Assembly (NCBI GenBank): GCA_964636985.1
Contig: CAZWSX010000005.1
Span: forward strand, 62,001 to 126,000
DNA length: 64,000 nucleotides
Direction of reading: 5' to 3'
DNA from: CAZWSX01 sp964636985
Lineage (GTDB): Bacteria > Planctomycetota > Planctomycetia > Pirellulales > Pirellulaceae
The notes under the pieces are model-generated. The model saw nothing but the letters and a program-made list of their open reading frames with translations, did not search any database and was not told the origin of the DNA. How positions within the stretch are numbered: the first letter of the stretch is position 1; each line of letters begins with the position of its first letter. The position numbers were made by a program, and so were the translations under genes. Positions 17,882 to 27,035 of this stretch are shown piece after piece.

Positions 17882-18358
17882 CTACCCTTCGCCACCACAA
17901 TCAAACTGGCGCCGATTGTCGTTGGAATACGATGAGCCATCAACCGTCATCATCAGCACGTCCAACAGCACCGTTTCGGTTCTCAGCGGCTTGTGAAAGT
18001 GGAACAGGATCTCATTTTTGTTGACGGCCACAAATGTCGCCGAGCGGCGTCTACGCGACTTGCCGTCGAAGATCATAAAGCGACTTCCCGGGGCGAGCTT
18101 GGCCAGTTGCGGTGCCGTTTTGAGGGCGATGCGCTCTTGCCTCGGCGGGCATCCCATAATGTCCGCCTCTCGTGCTGAGATCATGTACTGTTTGCGATCG
18201 CCCTGCGACATCCCGACGACAGCGGCACTAAGCCGGGGACGCACGTCTGCGCTGCCAATTGTAAATTCCCAGACCGCTTCGTCCTTTGTCAATAAATTCG
18301 CCTTACGGCGCCATCCATATCGGATTCTTACGCGATCGCCCATTTTTGCCGGATGCAT
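17882..18358 (-). CDS. FKBP-type peptidyl-prolyl isomerase, SlyD-like but divergent
   Basis: A 158-residue protein. GDRVRIRYGWR...EFTIGSADVRPRLSAAVVGMSQGDRKQYMIS follows the FKBP/SlyD framework (GDxVxVxY, WEFTIGxxxxxPxxxxAVVGMxxGxxKxxxI) and the C-terminal FVAVNKNEILFHFHKPL follows the SlyD tail of NHPL. Several isomerase-site residues are changed (no D in the first loop, HKP instead of NHP), so catalytic activity is uncertain. I chose the ATG at 18358; the open frame continues to 18637, but that part shows no family similarity. Confidence 0.65.
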   Translation of the reverse strand: MHPAKMGDRVRIRYGWRRKANLLTKDEAVWEFTIGSADVRPRLSAAVVGMSQGDRKQYMISAREADIMGCPPRQERIALKTAPQLAKLAPGSRFMIFDGKSRRRRSATFVAVNKNEILFHFHKPLRTETVLLDVLMMTVDGSSYSNDNRRQFDCGGEG

Positions 18359-18902
18359 GAGTCGGTCCCTACTTTGAAATTCAGTTAAAACGTGCTTTAC
18401 GATCGGTGCGAGACCCAAGTCGCAGGCGCTGTACGTCGTGCTAACTGGGATCGCAACTTTGACCGAGGGCAACGAGCCCCTTGCACAGGAGATCGAACTT
18501 GTCTCGCAGACATTACTGCGTCGTCGTGCGGAGAACTCTGAATGAAATGGCATCGACCACCACAGGGCCGACGTGCTAACCGGGCATTCAAAGATGATGT
18601 TCCCCCGATTCCTTAAGGTCGGCGAGGAACGATGCACTCGGAAGAATTGCGAGAACGGTATTCCGTTTAGAGCTGCTTCATTCTACGGCGCTACGGATGC
18701 AAAGCAAAGTGAAATTGGTTCCTAAGAAATGGTTTAGACTGTTTCATCGAACAATCGGGCGCGATTGTGATAAGCGACCTCGATGGTAGATGTTGTGGGA
18801 ACGGCGGCCGCAGCATCGATGCGACCGATCACCTTGCCAGTGAGGTCTCTCTAGACGAGCGGCCAGAAACGGGGTCGCCACTGCCGACGGCTTACGTTGG
18901 CG
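18359..18902. other. Intergenic stretch without a convincing gene
   Basis: Open frames here are short or are upstream extensions of the FKBP frame with no recognisable domain. A modestly AT-rich segment lies around 18650-18780; no tRNA, repeat or clear promoter is seen. Confidence 0.5.
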
Positions 18903-19499
18903 TCAACTACCCGCGCCTAAGGGCAGCGCCAACTTGAACCTGATCGGCCAAGGCAAACCAAACGGCCGCGCAACGACAGCGGTGTACTGATACTTCCATC
19001 CCGCTTTCTCAAAGGCCCGAATCGAAGCGGTTTGAGAATGCCAGATGCGGCACAGCACTCGCCGAAATCCACGCGCGGCAGCAGTCTTCGCGGCAGCTTC
19101 TAAAAGAGCCTGAGCAATGCCCTGCCGTCGATACTTCTCGGCAACGGTGATCTGCACTAACTTAGCCTCGTCGTTCGCCAGGATCACGAACTCTCGTTCC
19201 GTTCGGTATCGGTCGCCGAACCAAAACCAGCAGCCGCCCACGACCTCGCCGTTGAGCTTGGCGCGAAGTCCGATCGCGTCTTTGCCGGCGTACTCGGCCA
19301 GCTTTTGAACGCCAGGGTCGGGGGCTTTATCGAATGCGCTGGCACTAGTGGCCTCATCGATCTCGAGGCCAATCCGTTTGCTGGCAATGACTGGAACTTC
19401 CTCTGTTGCTACGACGTAGATATCCTTGGTGTCTTTCGCATAGATGCGGTAGGCATCGTAGTGCAACAACCATCCGAGTAACTGACGGAACGTGTTCAC
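18903..19499 (-). CDS. GNAT-family N-acetyltransferase
   Basis: A 198-residue protein. The acetyl-CoA binding motif of GNAT enzymes is visible as LVQITVAEKYRRQGIAQALLEAAAKTA (motif A, Q/RxxGxA), followed by RGFRRVLCRIWHSQTASIRAFEKAGWK (motif B with N-terminal end of the beta bulge) and a C-terminal hydrophobic tail. The first 60 residues (RIYAKDTKDIYVV) are less conserved. The acceptor is unknown. Start ATG at 19499 with GGAGGA immediately upstream, although close to the start codon. Confidence 0.85.
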   Translation of the reverse strand: MNTFRQLLGWLLHYDAYRIYAKDTKDIYVVATEEVPVIASKRIGLEIDEATSASAFDKAPDPGVQKLAEYAGKDAIGLRAKLNGEVVGGCWFWFGDRYRTEREFVILANDEAKLVQITVAEKYRRQGIAQALLEAAAKTAAARGFRRVLCRIWHSQTASIRAFEKAGWKYQYTAVVARPFGLPWPIRFKLALPLGAGS

Positions 19500-19653
19500 A
19501 AACTCCTCCGGAAAAAACTTTTCCTCGGCGAGCGAGGAACCCTTTCGCGGGAATGCGTGCGAGCCGCCAGCTGAACAGAGGCGAGTGCGTTCACTGCAAG
19601 CTGTGTCTTAAGCAAATGATGGTTTCTTCAGCGTCAATTTTGGGGACCTTCGT

Positions 19654-20604
19654 TTATCTTCGTTTCTGCTCAATCATGACCTCAGTCGGCACCCGCACGT
19701 CCCACGCAAGGCCGCTTGCCGCGAGGGCCCGGATCACCCAGTAGCTCAGGTCGAACTGCCACCACTTCAGCCCATGTCGAGCGGACGTTGGAAAGGCGTG
19801 ATGCGTGTTGTGCCATCCCTCGCCCAATGCCAAGAGACCGAATAGAGCGTTGTTTCGGCTCGCGTCGTCGCTTCGAAAAGGCCGCCGTCCCCACAGGTGA
19901 CACGCGGAATTGATGCTCCAGGTCACGTGATGAACCAGGAAAACGCGAACGAGCCCACCCCAAATCAGGCCCGTCACAGCACCGATCCAATTTCCCGTCA
20001 GCAGCCCCCCAAGCAGTGTTGGAATCAGCAAGCCCAGGGCGACCCACAGCGGAAATAACGCATTTGCCACTCGAAGGGCGCGACTTTTCTGCAAGTCTTT
20101 AACGTACGAGTACAGATTGGGAGGATCGCCGGCAAACATCCAACCGATGTGCGCGTGCCATACGCCGCGCAGAATGCCCCATGCGCCCCGGCCGCCGTGA
20201 ACGGGGGAGTGCGGATCGTCGGGCGTATCGCTGTGTTGGTGATGTCGGCGATGAGTGGCCACCCACTTCAACAGCGGACCTTGAACGGCCATCGACCCAA
20301 TCACCGCGAGAATGAACTTAACGACAGTGTTCGTCTCAAAGGAATGGTGCGTAAACAGGCGGTGAAATCCAACCGTGATCCCGAGCACGGTGACCAAGTA
20401 CATTCCCAACAGCAGGCCAAGGTCGACCCAGTTGAATCCCCAGCCCCAAACGAAGAATGGTCCGGACACGAGGGCGATAAACGGAATGACGATGGCCGCA
20501 AGATTTACGAGGCGGATATGTACCGGCAGGCGAACTTCCGACTCCAAAGGCAAAGGTTCAACTTGGGGGTCAGGAACGGGCGATCGAACAGTTTCGGGGG
20601 ACAT
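19654..20604 (-). CDS. Acyl-CoA delta-9 desaturase (membrane fatty acid desaturase)
   Basis: A 316-residue integral-membrane di-iron desaturase. Three histidine boxes are intact: HRLFTHH, HRRHHQHSD and GEGWHNTHHAFP, the pattern of stearoyl-CoA/acyl-lipid delta-9 desaturases (HxxxxH, HxxHH, HNxHH). Hydrophobic helices flank them (VNLAAIVIPFIALVSGPFFVWGWG, LGLLLGMYLVTVLGITVG). It introduces a cis double bond in membrane fatty acids and probably adjusts fluidity. The open frame continues upstream to 20940, but the ATG at 20604, with AGAGAAG before it, begins the family-like protein (SPETVRSPVPDPQ). Confidence 0.93.
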   Translation of the reverse strand: MSPETVRSPVPDPQVEPLPLESEVRLPVHIRLVNLAAIVIPFIALVSGPFFVWGWGFNWVDLGLLLGMYLVTVLGITVGFHRLFTHHSFETNTVVKFILAVIGSMAVQGPLLKWVATHRRHHQHSDTPDDPHSPVHGGRGAWGILRGVWHAHIGWMFAGDPPNLYSYVKDLQKSRALRVANALFPLWVALGLLIPTLLGGLLTGNWIGAVTGLIWGGLVRVFLVHHVTWSINSACHLWGRRPFRSDDASRNNALFGLLALGEGWHNTHHAFPTSARHGLKWWQFDLSYWVIRALAASGLAWDVRVPTEVMIEQKRR

Positions 20605-21166
20605 TACGCTTCTCTTGTGTCGGAGGGTTTCGTCTGCTGGAAAGCGAAGCATTGACGGCGCCCTCAAACGCGCGGTTGCGGGCCTCAGTTGAAGTCCAAT
20701 AAGTCTTAAAGCCACCTCGCCAACACAGCCACCAACGTTACCGAAACCACGATCGAAAAAAGCGTCAAAAGGAACTCCAATCACCCGCGCGACTGCGCAG
20801 CACTTGCTAAGGTTGGACGAAACTAGCGCTCCGGCCAGGTTTGCCGTGAGCGAACATGCGAGAAACTGAGAATACTGTCGTTGCACCGGGCGTCTCCTGG
20901 ACGCAGTGCAGGTTGGCGCCAAGGCCAACTCGATTCTCATTCAAAGAAGCGGGACTGCCGTGCAGCCTCGCATTTTTGCCAGTGTGGATCGACGTTTTAG
21001 CGATCGGGTCGCAAAACGCTCTAGGACACAGGCTCTCCCTATTCACAGTAACTGATGTTCGAGATCGATGTAAGCCGAACCTGATTAAATCGGAAGACGA
21101 TTTACCAGCATCGCCTCGGGGCCAATGGCCCTTATGCACCTGAATATGACTCTTTGGGCACTTGCG
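20605..21166. other. Intergenic stretch without a convincing gene
   Basis: Overlapping frames on both strands (around 20807-21143) have no recognisable domain, no good ribosome site and an unbalanced composition. I see no RNA gene or long repeat. Confidence 0.5.
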
Positions 21167-21406
21167 TCACACTTCCTTAAAGCGGCCGTTAATCTTGTCG
21201 ATGAACTTTTGACAGCCGATCGAAGCGGGCGGCGTTTCCATCGAGCAAGATGACAGCAACACCGTTCGCGTGAGGCCTTCTGTAGTACTGGAGCCAAAGA
21301 GGTGCGCAACCGCGTACCACTGGCCGTGAAATGCCACGCGGAGGCCGGTATTTTCGCTGGCAAGTCTGAGTTGGTCGTTACTGACATCCGCCGAATAGTT
21401 GGCCAT
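21167..21406 (-). CDS. Small hypothetical protein (79 aa)
   Basis: MANYSADVSNDQLRLAS... encodes 79 residues with a plausible beta-rich middle (GLRVAFHGQWYAVAHLF), two Cys near the end and a basic C-terminus (FIDKINGRFKEV). No family is recognised. It is one of four short same-strand frames between 21.1 and 22.5 kb. Composition is reasonable for a real protein, but there is no independent support. Confidence 0.35.
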   Translation of the reverse strand: MANYSADVSNDQLRLASENTGLRVAFHGQWYAVAHLFGSSTTEGLTRTVLLSSCSMETPPASIGCQKFIDKINGRFKEV

Positions 21407-21518
21407 TTGTGTTTGATCGTGGGTACTGGGTCGAAAGGATCGCGGCTTTGCAAGCGTACGCGGTAAAGGGGCGAATTCTCAAAGGTATCCAGTCAGCAGG
21501 TCGGTATCCGGCAGCAGG

Positions 21519-21833
21519 TCACATCCCCGCTCGATTCAAAGCCTCGTCGATGGCGCGCCCGTCCTCGGCTCTTATTGGATATTGACTTAATACCTCTCCC
21601 GTTACGTGATAGTCGCCATCGTCTGTTTCTTTGGCAGAACGCGGGAGGCAATCACGCCCGGTGAGTTCGCTGCCGCGACGTTCAATGACCGTGCATTGCT
21701 GTTCGATTTCGATTCCGCGTTTCGCAGTCATCGAAAACACTTGCTGCAAACCTTGGTCGCTTCTCTCTGTGTGATGCTCGAAGTCGCTCAAAGCCACGCA
21801 CTCGGATTTGGAAATAAGCAGAAAGAATGGCAT
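21519..21833 (-). CDS. Small hypothetical protein (104 aa)
   Basis: A 104-residue frame on the same strand as its neighbours, with a hydrophobic start (MPFFLLISKSEC) and a polar, Glu/Asp-rich remainder ending AEDGRAIDEALNRAGM. Three Cys residues are spread through it. A shorter, less natural frame overlaps on the plus strand. No family recognised. Confidence 0.38.
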   Translation of the reverse strand: MPFFLLISKSECVALSDFEHHTERSDQGLQQVFSMTAKRGIEIEQQCTVIERRGSELTGRDCLPRSAKETDDGDYHVTGEVLSQYPIRAEDGRAIDEALNRAGM

Positions 21834-21868
21834 TTGCGGCTCCTTGCATACGAACAGGGTTTCGCGAG

Positions 21869-22204
21869 TCAGCTTCCGTCAAGCCAACGCCTGGCCCACC
21901 AATCGGGCGGCCCAACACTCAGCATGGGATGGATGGCTCCGACTGTGGCTAGCGGGTCGTAGGTGATGGCGAGGCAATGCCGGCACGCCCTTCCCTCGAT
22001 CGCGTGTCCGCCATCAGCCAACGTTGCCAGCAGAACTGGTTCGTCTTTCCCGCACAAACAATCGTGGTGGTTATTCGATTGCCAATGCCGGTAAACGCCG
22101 TGTCTCTCACCATGAAGGCGAGTGCAGTAGTAGCCGTCCGTTTTGTCGAATTCGGCAAAGAGAATCAGACCATCCGCAAACTGCACCTGGGCGAGAGTAG
22201 ACAT
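21869..22204 (-). CDS. Hypothetical protein with two CxC/CxxC pairs
   Basis: A 111-residue protein. The first half reads as beta strands (AQVQFADGLILFAEFDKTDGYYCTRL), the second contains HHDCLCGKDEP and GRACRHCLAITYDP, two Cys pairs about 30 residues apart that could form a small zinc site. Family not recognised. It starts 12 nt downstream of the next gene on the same strand (22217-22459), so the two are likely co-transcribed. Confidence 0.5.
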   Translation of the reverse strand: MSTLAQVQFADGLILFAEFDKTDGYYCTRLHGERHGVYRHWQSNNHHDCLCGKDEPVLLATLADGGHAIEGRACRHCLAITYDPLATVGAIHPMLSVGPPDWWARRWLDGS

Positions 22205-22216
22205 GCGATGGGGCCC

Positions 22217-22459
22217 TTAGCGGCCCTCCCACGTCCCTTTGATGGGCGCCACACCCGATCGCCGGAGTAGCTGGTAACAATCGCAACACATGCGCACCCG
22301 AGCGGTTGTCCGCTGTTTGGTTTGCATCAACTTTGTTTCCCAACGAGGCGTGTCGCCGTCCATGTGTTGGCACGAACGGTCTTCGCCTGGCCCATCGCCC
22401 ACGAGCGTAACCAGAGGTTCAATTTCTTCCTCGACAAGGCAATCCTTATAAGCGTACAT
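22217..22459 (-). CDS. Small hypothetical protein with CCxC motif (80 aa)
   Basis: The start MYAYKDCLVEEEIEPLV at 22459 is preferred over the upstream open frame. The acidic first third is followed by a basic region and RMCCDCYQLLRRSG, a possible metal site. Together with the following gene (two Cys pairs) it forms a short operon of unrecognised, possibly zinc-binding small proteins. Confidence 0.48.
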   Translation of the reverse strand: MYAYKDCLVEEEIEPLVTLVGDGPGEDRSCQHMDGDTPRWETKLMQTKQRTTARVRMCCDCYQLLRRSGVAPIKGTWEGR

Positions 22460-22708
22460 AGTTATTTCTAGGATGTTGCGTGTTAGTGAATGAACCGCGC
22501 AGTCTAGCATTTCCGCGTCGCGTTAACGCCGCATTTTCGATGTATTCGCGGCAAACTGCGGCCATTTACGGCGAGCGCACTTCACTCGCAACGCGCAAGA
22601 CCGAGCGACCAGCCACTGAAAGCAATAGGCTCGCTGAACATATCGGCTGGAAGGCACCAAGGGCCGAGCGAAGAGGCGGCAAAGTTCTTCCCCAAATCGC
22701 CGATGCGA

Positions 22709-23005
22709 TTACTCGGGTCGGCGAACTTCGTAGCGCGTCATATTCTTCAGTTTTTGCGGCAGTTCTTTGACGAGGCAGGTCTTTTTGCATTCCGCGATGG
22801 ATTCGGAATAGGGCGCCCATTCCGCGCCGTTGAACACGAATGTGTTTTTGGCCGAATCTTCCGCGACAATAAAAGCCTTGCCATAGACGACGGCACTGAC
22901 CGGCTCGCCATAATCGATAGACGCGCCGGCCCGCCGGGTTTCGGACTGGCCGCGGCTCGCTTGTTGACGCTTATTAGGTCGTGCGGGACGTCGATTGGGA
23001 GGCAT
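22709..23005 (-). CDS. Small basic hypothetical protein (98 aa)
   Basis: Start at 23005 (MPPNRRPARPNKRQQ), a very Arg/Lys-rich, likely disordered N-terminus, followed by a compact segment (SIDYGEPVSAVVYGKAFIVAEDSAKNTFVFNGAEWAPYSESIAECKKT) of alternating beta-type residues. A shorter N-terminal extension to 23071 is unlikely. The composition is typical of a small nucleic-acid-associated protein, but this is a guess. It lies just after the RRM gene on the same strand. Confidence 0.5.
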   Translation of the reverse strand: MPPNRRPARPNKRQQASRGQSETRRAGASIDYGEPVSAVVYGKAFIVAEDSAKNTFVFNGAEWAPYSESIAECKKTCLVKELPQKLKNMTRYEVRRPE

Positions 23006-23086
23006 GAATGATCCTGAGAAAAGAATTGGCCGGAAGGGCGCACAGTGCGCCCCTCGTTTTCGAGTGATCAATTCGCGGCAGTGGGC

Positions 23087-23386
23087 TTAGTAGCGCCGTC
23101 CGCCGCCGTATCCGCCGCGGCCGCCGCCGCCGGAACCGCGTTCTTCGCGCGGTCGTGCTTCGTTCACGGTCAGCCTGCGACCGCCCGCTTCCTTTTCGTG
23201 GAGCCCCTCGATGGCGGCCATGGCCTCGCCTCGCTCAGCCATTTCCACGAATCCAAAGCCCTTACTCCGACCTGTGTCGCGATCCATGACGACCTGTGCG
23301 GATTTGACGCGTCCAAACGCTCCAAACATCGTCTCCAAATCTTGAGAAGACGTGTCGAAACTGAGATTTCCTACATACAAGCGCAT
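23087..23386 (-). CDS. Glycine-rich RNA-binding protein with one RRM
   Basis: A 99-residue protein. RNP2 RLYVGNLSF sits at the N-terminus and RNP1 KGFGFVEM near residue 46, with the intervening LETMFGAFGRVKSAQVVMDRDTGRS typical of a single RRM. The tail is Gly/Arg/Tyr-rich (GGGGRGGYGGGRRY). This is the architecture of cyanobacterial/planctomycete Rbp-type proteins, linked to cold response and RNA chaperoning. The start at 23386 places RNP2 at the beginning; the upstream frame extension is not needed. Confidence 0.93.
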   Translation of the reverse strand: MRLYVGNLSFDTSSQDLETMFGAFGRVKSAQVVMDRDTGRSKGFGFVEMAERGEAMAAIEGLHEKEAGGRRLTVNEARPREERGSGGGGRGGYGGGRRY

Positions 23387-23687
23387 ACCGAACGTTCCTG
23401 AAACCAAAGGCGCAGGCCCTAGCGAGACTTTCCGGACCAAGAGAAAGAGACCAGCGTGGTGATCTGCCAAGTTGGAGAGCGAATCAAAGGAGCGGCGAAC
23501 TTGGCAAAAAGAGTCGCAGCGCTTTAGTCGTCAGACCTACTCAGCTTCATCGTAGAGGTCGCAGGCGATCCTGACTAGCACAAATAACCCAAGTTTTTGG
23601 AATCATCTTGAATCGCAGTCCCTTTGACTGCGCTCATTGCTGGCTACAACCATCGGCCAGACGTTCGTTGCCTCGTGCGGAAAGGGT

Positions 23688-24098
23688 TTAAGCCCTGACT
23701 TTAACCGCCGTGACGTGCTGTCTCGGCGGCGCGCCGAACGTGCGGCGATACTCACGACTGAACTGTGACGGGCTTTCGTATCCGACGCGGTAGGCAGCAT
23801 CGGCGGCATCGATCACCTCGCCAAGCAATAGGCGTCGAGCTTCCTGGAGGCGAAGGCGCTTTTGGTACTGCAGCGGACTCATCGCCGTAATGCCCTTGAA
23901 GTGTTGGTGGAAGGACGAGCTACTGAGTCCCACGCGTTCGGCGCCCAAGCTTGCGCAGAACCACGTTAAAACTCTCGGCCTGCTTATTGGGCCGTTTCGC
24001 TGCGTTTTCGCAAGCGTAACGGCATGGAATGCCTGGAATTCATCTGGTGGCTGGGAGCGCCCATGTTTTTTCGCGCTCCATTTTCCCCTCCAGCGCAC
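23688..24098 (-). pseudogene. Remnant of an AraC-family regulator (C-terminal HTH domain only)
   Basis: From about 23948 downwards the frame encodes GAERVGLSSSSFHQHFKGIT...MSPLQYQKRLRLQEARRLL...DAAYRVGYESPSQFSREYRRTFG, a complete AraC-type double helix-turn-helix. The usual 180-200 residue N-terminal ligand domain is missing: the upstream 50 residues have no family similarity and run straight into the sigma-factor region. It is therefore probably a 5-prime-truncated gene, though a short HTH protein could still be made. Confidence 0.6.
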
Positions 24099-24134
24099 CT
24101 ATGGTGATTAGCTGGGGAAAGATGGGCGAGAACT

Positions 24135-24710
24135 ATGGACGAACCACCGAAAAAGCCGATCGAAGTCGAGGAATACCGCGACTATCTCCGACTGCTTACT
24201 CGCATGCAGCTGAACCCGCGTTTGCGCAGCAAGCTGGACGAATCGGACGTCGTCCAGCAGGCGGTTCTTGAAGTCCATCGCTGCCAGGGCCAATTTCGCG
24301 GTAGTACTGAGGGGGATCGCCTCGCCTGGCTACGTCAAATTCTCGCCAACGTACTGGCCAACTTCGGGCGACACTTCTCGACGGAAGGACGAGACGTCCA
24401 GAAAGAACGTTCGCTGAACGCCGCATTGGACTTCTCCTCATCTCGGCTCCAGTGCGTTCTGGCTGCCGATCAGACTTCACCCAGCGGGCAGGCCGTGCGG
24501 GACGAGGAACTGAATGGCCTGGCCCAGTCGCTACATCAGCTTCCCGAAGATCAACGCAGTGTCATCGAATTGCACCATTTGCAGGGGCTGTCCGTGACGG
24601 AAGTGGCGGAATTGATGGGGCGTACGCGTCCCGCTATTGCCGGGCTGCTCTATCGCGGCCTGACGAAATTACGTGAGTTGATGACGGGCGAGAATGAGGT
24701 TGAATCATGA
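24135..24710 (+). CDS. ECF-subfamily RNA polymerase sigma factor
   Basis: A 191-residue sigma-70-family protein. Region 2 corresponds to YLRLLTRMQLNPRLRSKLDESDVVQQAVLEVHRCQGQFRG (SDVVQ.. typical of planctomycete ECF factors), region 4 to LPEDQRSVIELHHLQGLSVTEVAELMGRTRPAIAGLLYRGLTKLRELM. The stop codon overlaps the kinase start (ATGA), implying translational coupling. The pair matches the planctomycete-type ECF factors whose activity is controlled through a Ser/Thr kinase. ATG start at 24135 follows a GGGGAAAG. Confidence 0.95.
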   Translation: MDEPPKKPIEVEEYRDYLRLLTRMQLNPRLRSKLDESDVVQQAVLEVHRCQGQFRGSTEGDRLAWLRQILANVLANFGRHFSTEGRDVQKERSLNAALDFSSSRLQCVLAADQTSPSGQAVRDEELNGLAQSLHQLPEDQRSVIELHHLQGLSVTEVAELMGRTRPAIAGLLYRGLTKLRELMTGENEVES

Positions 24711-26899
24711 ACAGCGACGATTCCGACGCATCCATCCGTGACGAGCGGCTGTCCGAACTGATCCTGCAGTACATGGACGCGATCGAGGCGGGAAAGCGGG
24801 TCGATCGAAAGCAATTCATTGCTGCAAATTCCGAGTTTCGTACGGAACTGGAACAGTATTTCGCGAGTCGCGATCAGGTTGAGCGCGTTGCTACTCCCAT
24901 GCGCACGGCGGCGGCTTTGGATGAGGGCTCGTCGCATCGTCCTCTAGGACAGCTGGGCGAATTTCGTTTGCTGCGAGAGATTGGCCGCGGCGGCATGGGG
25001 GTTGTTTACGAAGCCGAACAACTTTCGTTGCAGCGACGCGTCGCCCTCAAGGTATTACCGTTTGCCGCCGCCATCGATGCGAAGCACGTGGTGCGGTTCA
25101 AAAACGAGGCCCTCGCGGCCGGGATGCTCAACCATGCCCATATCGTTCCTGTGTACTCCGTGGGGAACGAACGCGGCGTCCACTTCTATTCGATGCAGTT
25201 GATTGAGGGGCAATCTTTGTCGGCGTTGATTGCAGGACTCCGCCAGCAGCCGGCGGGAACACCTGGTGAGCGTGAAGTAGATGTCTTTGCGAAGACCTCG
25301 CTCGACAGTCCGGGTGAAGTCGATCATCCTCGCACGATGGCTCCCGAACTGGTCCAGACCGACGGCGCGGCCGGCAGCCATCGCAAGACGGATGTTCAAT
25401 TCCAGCGGGAACTATCCGGCCAGCACGCGCGCCGTGACGATCGTTTCTATAGGACCGTTGCCCGGTTGATGGAGCAAGCCGCCGACGCACTGCAGCACGC
25501 GCATGAGTCCGGCATCGTCCACCGAGACATCAAGCCTGCCAATTTGCTGGTGGACATGAGCGGCCAGATTCATATCACGGACTTTGGTTTGGCGCAAATC
25601 CGCTCCGAAGTGGGGCTGACGCGTACCGGTGACACGCCTGGAACCCTGCGTTACATGAGTCCCGAGCAGGCCGGGGGTAAAAGGTCGATTGTCGACCATC
25701 GGACCGATGTCTACTCGCTGGGCGCCACGTTTTACGAATTGCTAACCCTGGCACCAATCTTCGAAGGGCACGATGTCCAAGAATTGCTGTCGCAGGTTTT
25801 CGATAGCGAGCCACGGCCGCTTAGAAATCTTGACAGGTCGATTCCTGTGGAACTCGAGACCATTGTCCTCAAATCGACAAACAAGAGCCCAGATGACCGT
25901 TATCACACCGCCGGTGAGTTGGCCGCCGACTTGCGGCGTTATCTCGATAACGAACCGATCCTTGCCAAGCGGCCCTCACTTGTAGACCGTGCTCGGAAGT
26001 GGGCACTGAGGCATCCCATCGCGGTAGTTGCCAGCCTTTTAGTGCTAGTTTTGGTTTCGGCGATCTCCATCACCTCCATCGTCTTAATTGACGGCGCCTA
26101 TCGCCGTGAGCGGCTCCGAGCCGACGAAGCCGAGGCACAATTCCAATTGGCCCGGAGGAGCGTTGACGAGCTCGTTCGCGTCAGCGAAGAGGAACTGGCA
26201 TACAACCCGCAAGCCGAATCGGTGCGCCGGCGTTTGTTGACTTCCGTGCTTTCCTATTATCAGGAGTTCATCGAACAACGTCGGGCAGATCCCCGCGCTC
26301 AAAAGAGTCTGGAAGAAGCGAGTTCTCGTGTCGAGACAATTCTCAACGGGTTGATGGCACTGCGCGCCAAAGGACAGATCAAGTTGCTGAGCAACCCATC
26401 CGTGATAGTGGAATTGCAACTCAATGAGGCGCAACAATCGAAGGCTCGCGAACTGCTGCGTCGGGCGGAAGAACTCTGGCACAGCATGTTCCGCGACATC
26501 GGGCAGGTCTCTGCTGCCGAACTGGATCGCCGCTTCATTGAGCGGTCACGTCTCAACGAAGCCGATCTCAAGGCGATGCTGTCGCCGGATCAACTGCGAC
26601 GGCTCTACCAACTCGACCTACAAGCCGACATTGTGGCCGCATTGCGAGAGCCGGAGGTCGTCGCCAAGGTGAAACTTACTGACAAACAGCGCGACCAGAT
26701 TCGAACCATCGAGCAGCAAGAAATGGCTCTTTGGCGAGCAAAGCACGAGTTCAAGCAGCCCCAGGCCAAAGAAGACGCGGCTTCCGAATCAACACCAACG
26801 CTAGACAAAAACGAGCGCATTTTGCAGGTACTCACGGCCGAGCAGCAAATTGCGTGGCGAGAGCTGACTGGCACGCCCTTGCCGGGTTTGCGCCGCTAG
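24707..26899 (+). CDS. Membrane-anchored Ser/Thr protein kinase (Pkn2 type), coupled to an ECF sigma factor
   Basis: A 730-residue protein. The kinase domain (about 85-410) has the glycine loop IGRGGMG, VALKVL Lys, HRDIKPANLL catalytic loop, DFGLA and SPEQ. A long insertion (TPGEREVDVFAKT...RRDDRFYR) splits the region before the catalytic loop. A single TM (AVVASLLVLVLVSAISITSIVLIDG, near 445) leads to a helical C-terminus with repeated LxxxQ segments (IVELQLNEAQQSKARELL, VVAKVKLTDKQRDQIRTIEQQ). By family knowledge it probably senses a signal and phosphorylates the sigma factor or a partner; the signal is unknown. Confidence 0.95.
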   Translation: MNSDDSDASIRDERLSELILQYMDAIEAGKRVDRKQFIAANSEFRTELEQYFASRDQVERVATPMRTAAALDEGSSHRPLGQLGEFRLLREIGRGGMGVVYEAEQLSLQRRVALKVLPFAAAIDAKHVVRFKNEALAAGMLNHAHIVPVYSVGNERGVHFYSMQLIEGQSLSALIAGLRQQPAGTPGEREVDVFAKTSLDSPGEVDHPRTMAPELVQTDGAAGSHRKTDVQFQRELSGQHARRDDRFYRTVARLMEQAADALQHAHESGIVHRDIKPANLLVDMSGQIHITDFGLAQIRSEVGLTRTGDTPGTLRYMSPEQAGGKRSIVDHRTDVYSLGATFYELLTLAPIFEGHDVQELLSQVFDSEPRPLRNLDRSIPVELETIVLKSTNKSPDDRYHTAGELAADLRRYLDNEPILAKRPSLVDRARKWALRHPIAVVASLLVLVLVSAISITSIVLIDGAYRRERLRADEAEAQFQLARRSVDELVRVSEEELAYNPQAESVRRRLLTSVLSYYQEFIEQRRADPRAQKSLEEASSRVETILNGLMALRAKGQIKLLSNPSVIVELQLNEAQQSKARELLRRAEELWHSMFRDIGQVSAAELDRRFIERSRLNEADLKAMLSPDQLRRLYQLDLQADIVAALREPEVVAKVKLTDKQRDQIRTIEQQEMALWRAKHEFKQPQAKEDAASESTPTLDKNERILQVLTAEQQIAWRELTGTPLPGLRR

Positions 26900-27035
26900 C
26901 AATCTGCGGTTAAGCACAGTCTTAGCGGTCAGATTTTGAAAATCTGTTCTTCAGTGCGCTCCATTTCCACTGCGAGCGCACCTATTCGATTAGCCCCATT
27001 CTACGAAGGAAGGCCGGCAAACCATCGGCTTCTAC

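Noticed and set aside
20706..20780. 24-residue hydrophobic TTG-started peptide on the minus strand (LTLFSIVVSVTLVAVL core)
   Set aside because: Too short, no Shine-Dalgarno sequence, overlaps another open frame; it may be chance in G+C-rich DNA.
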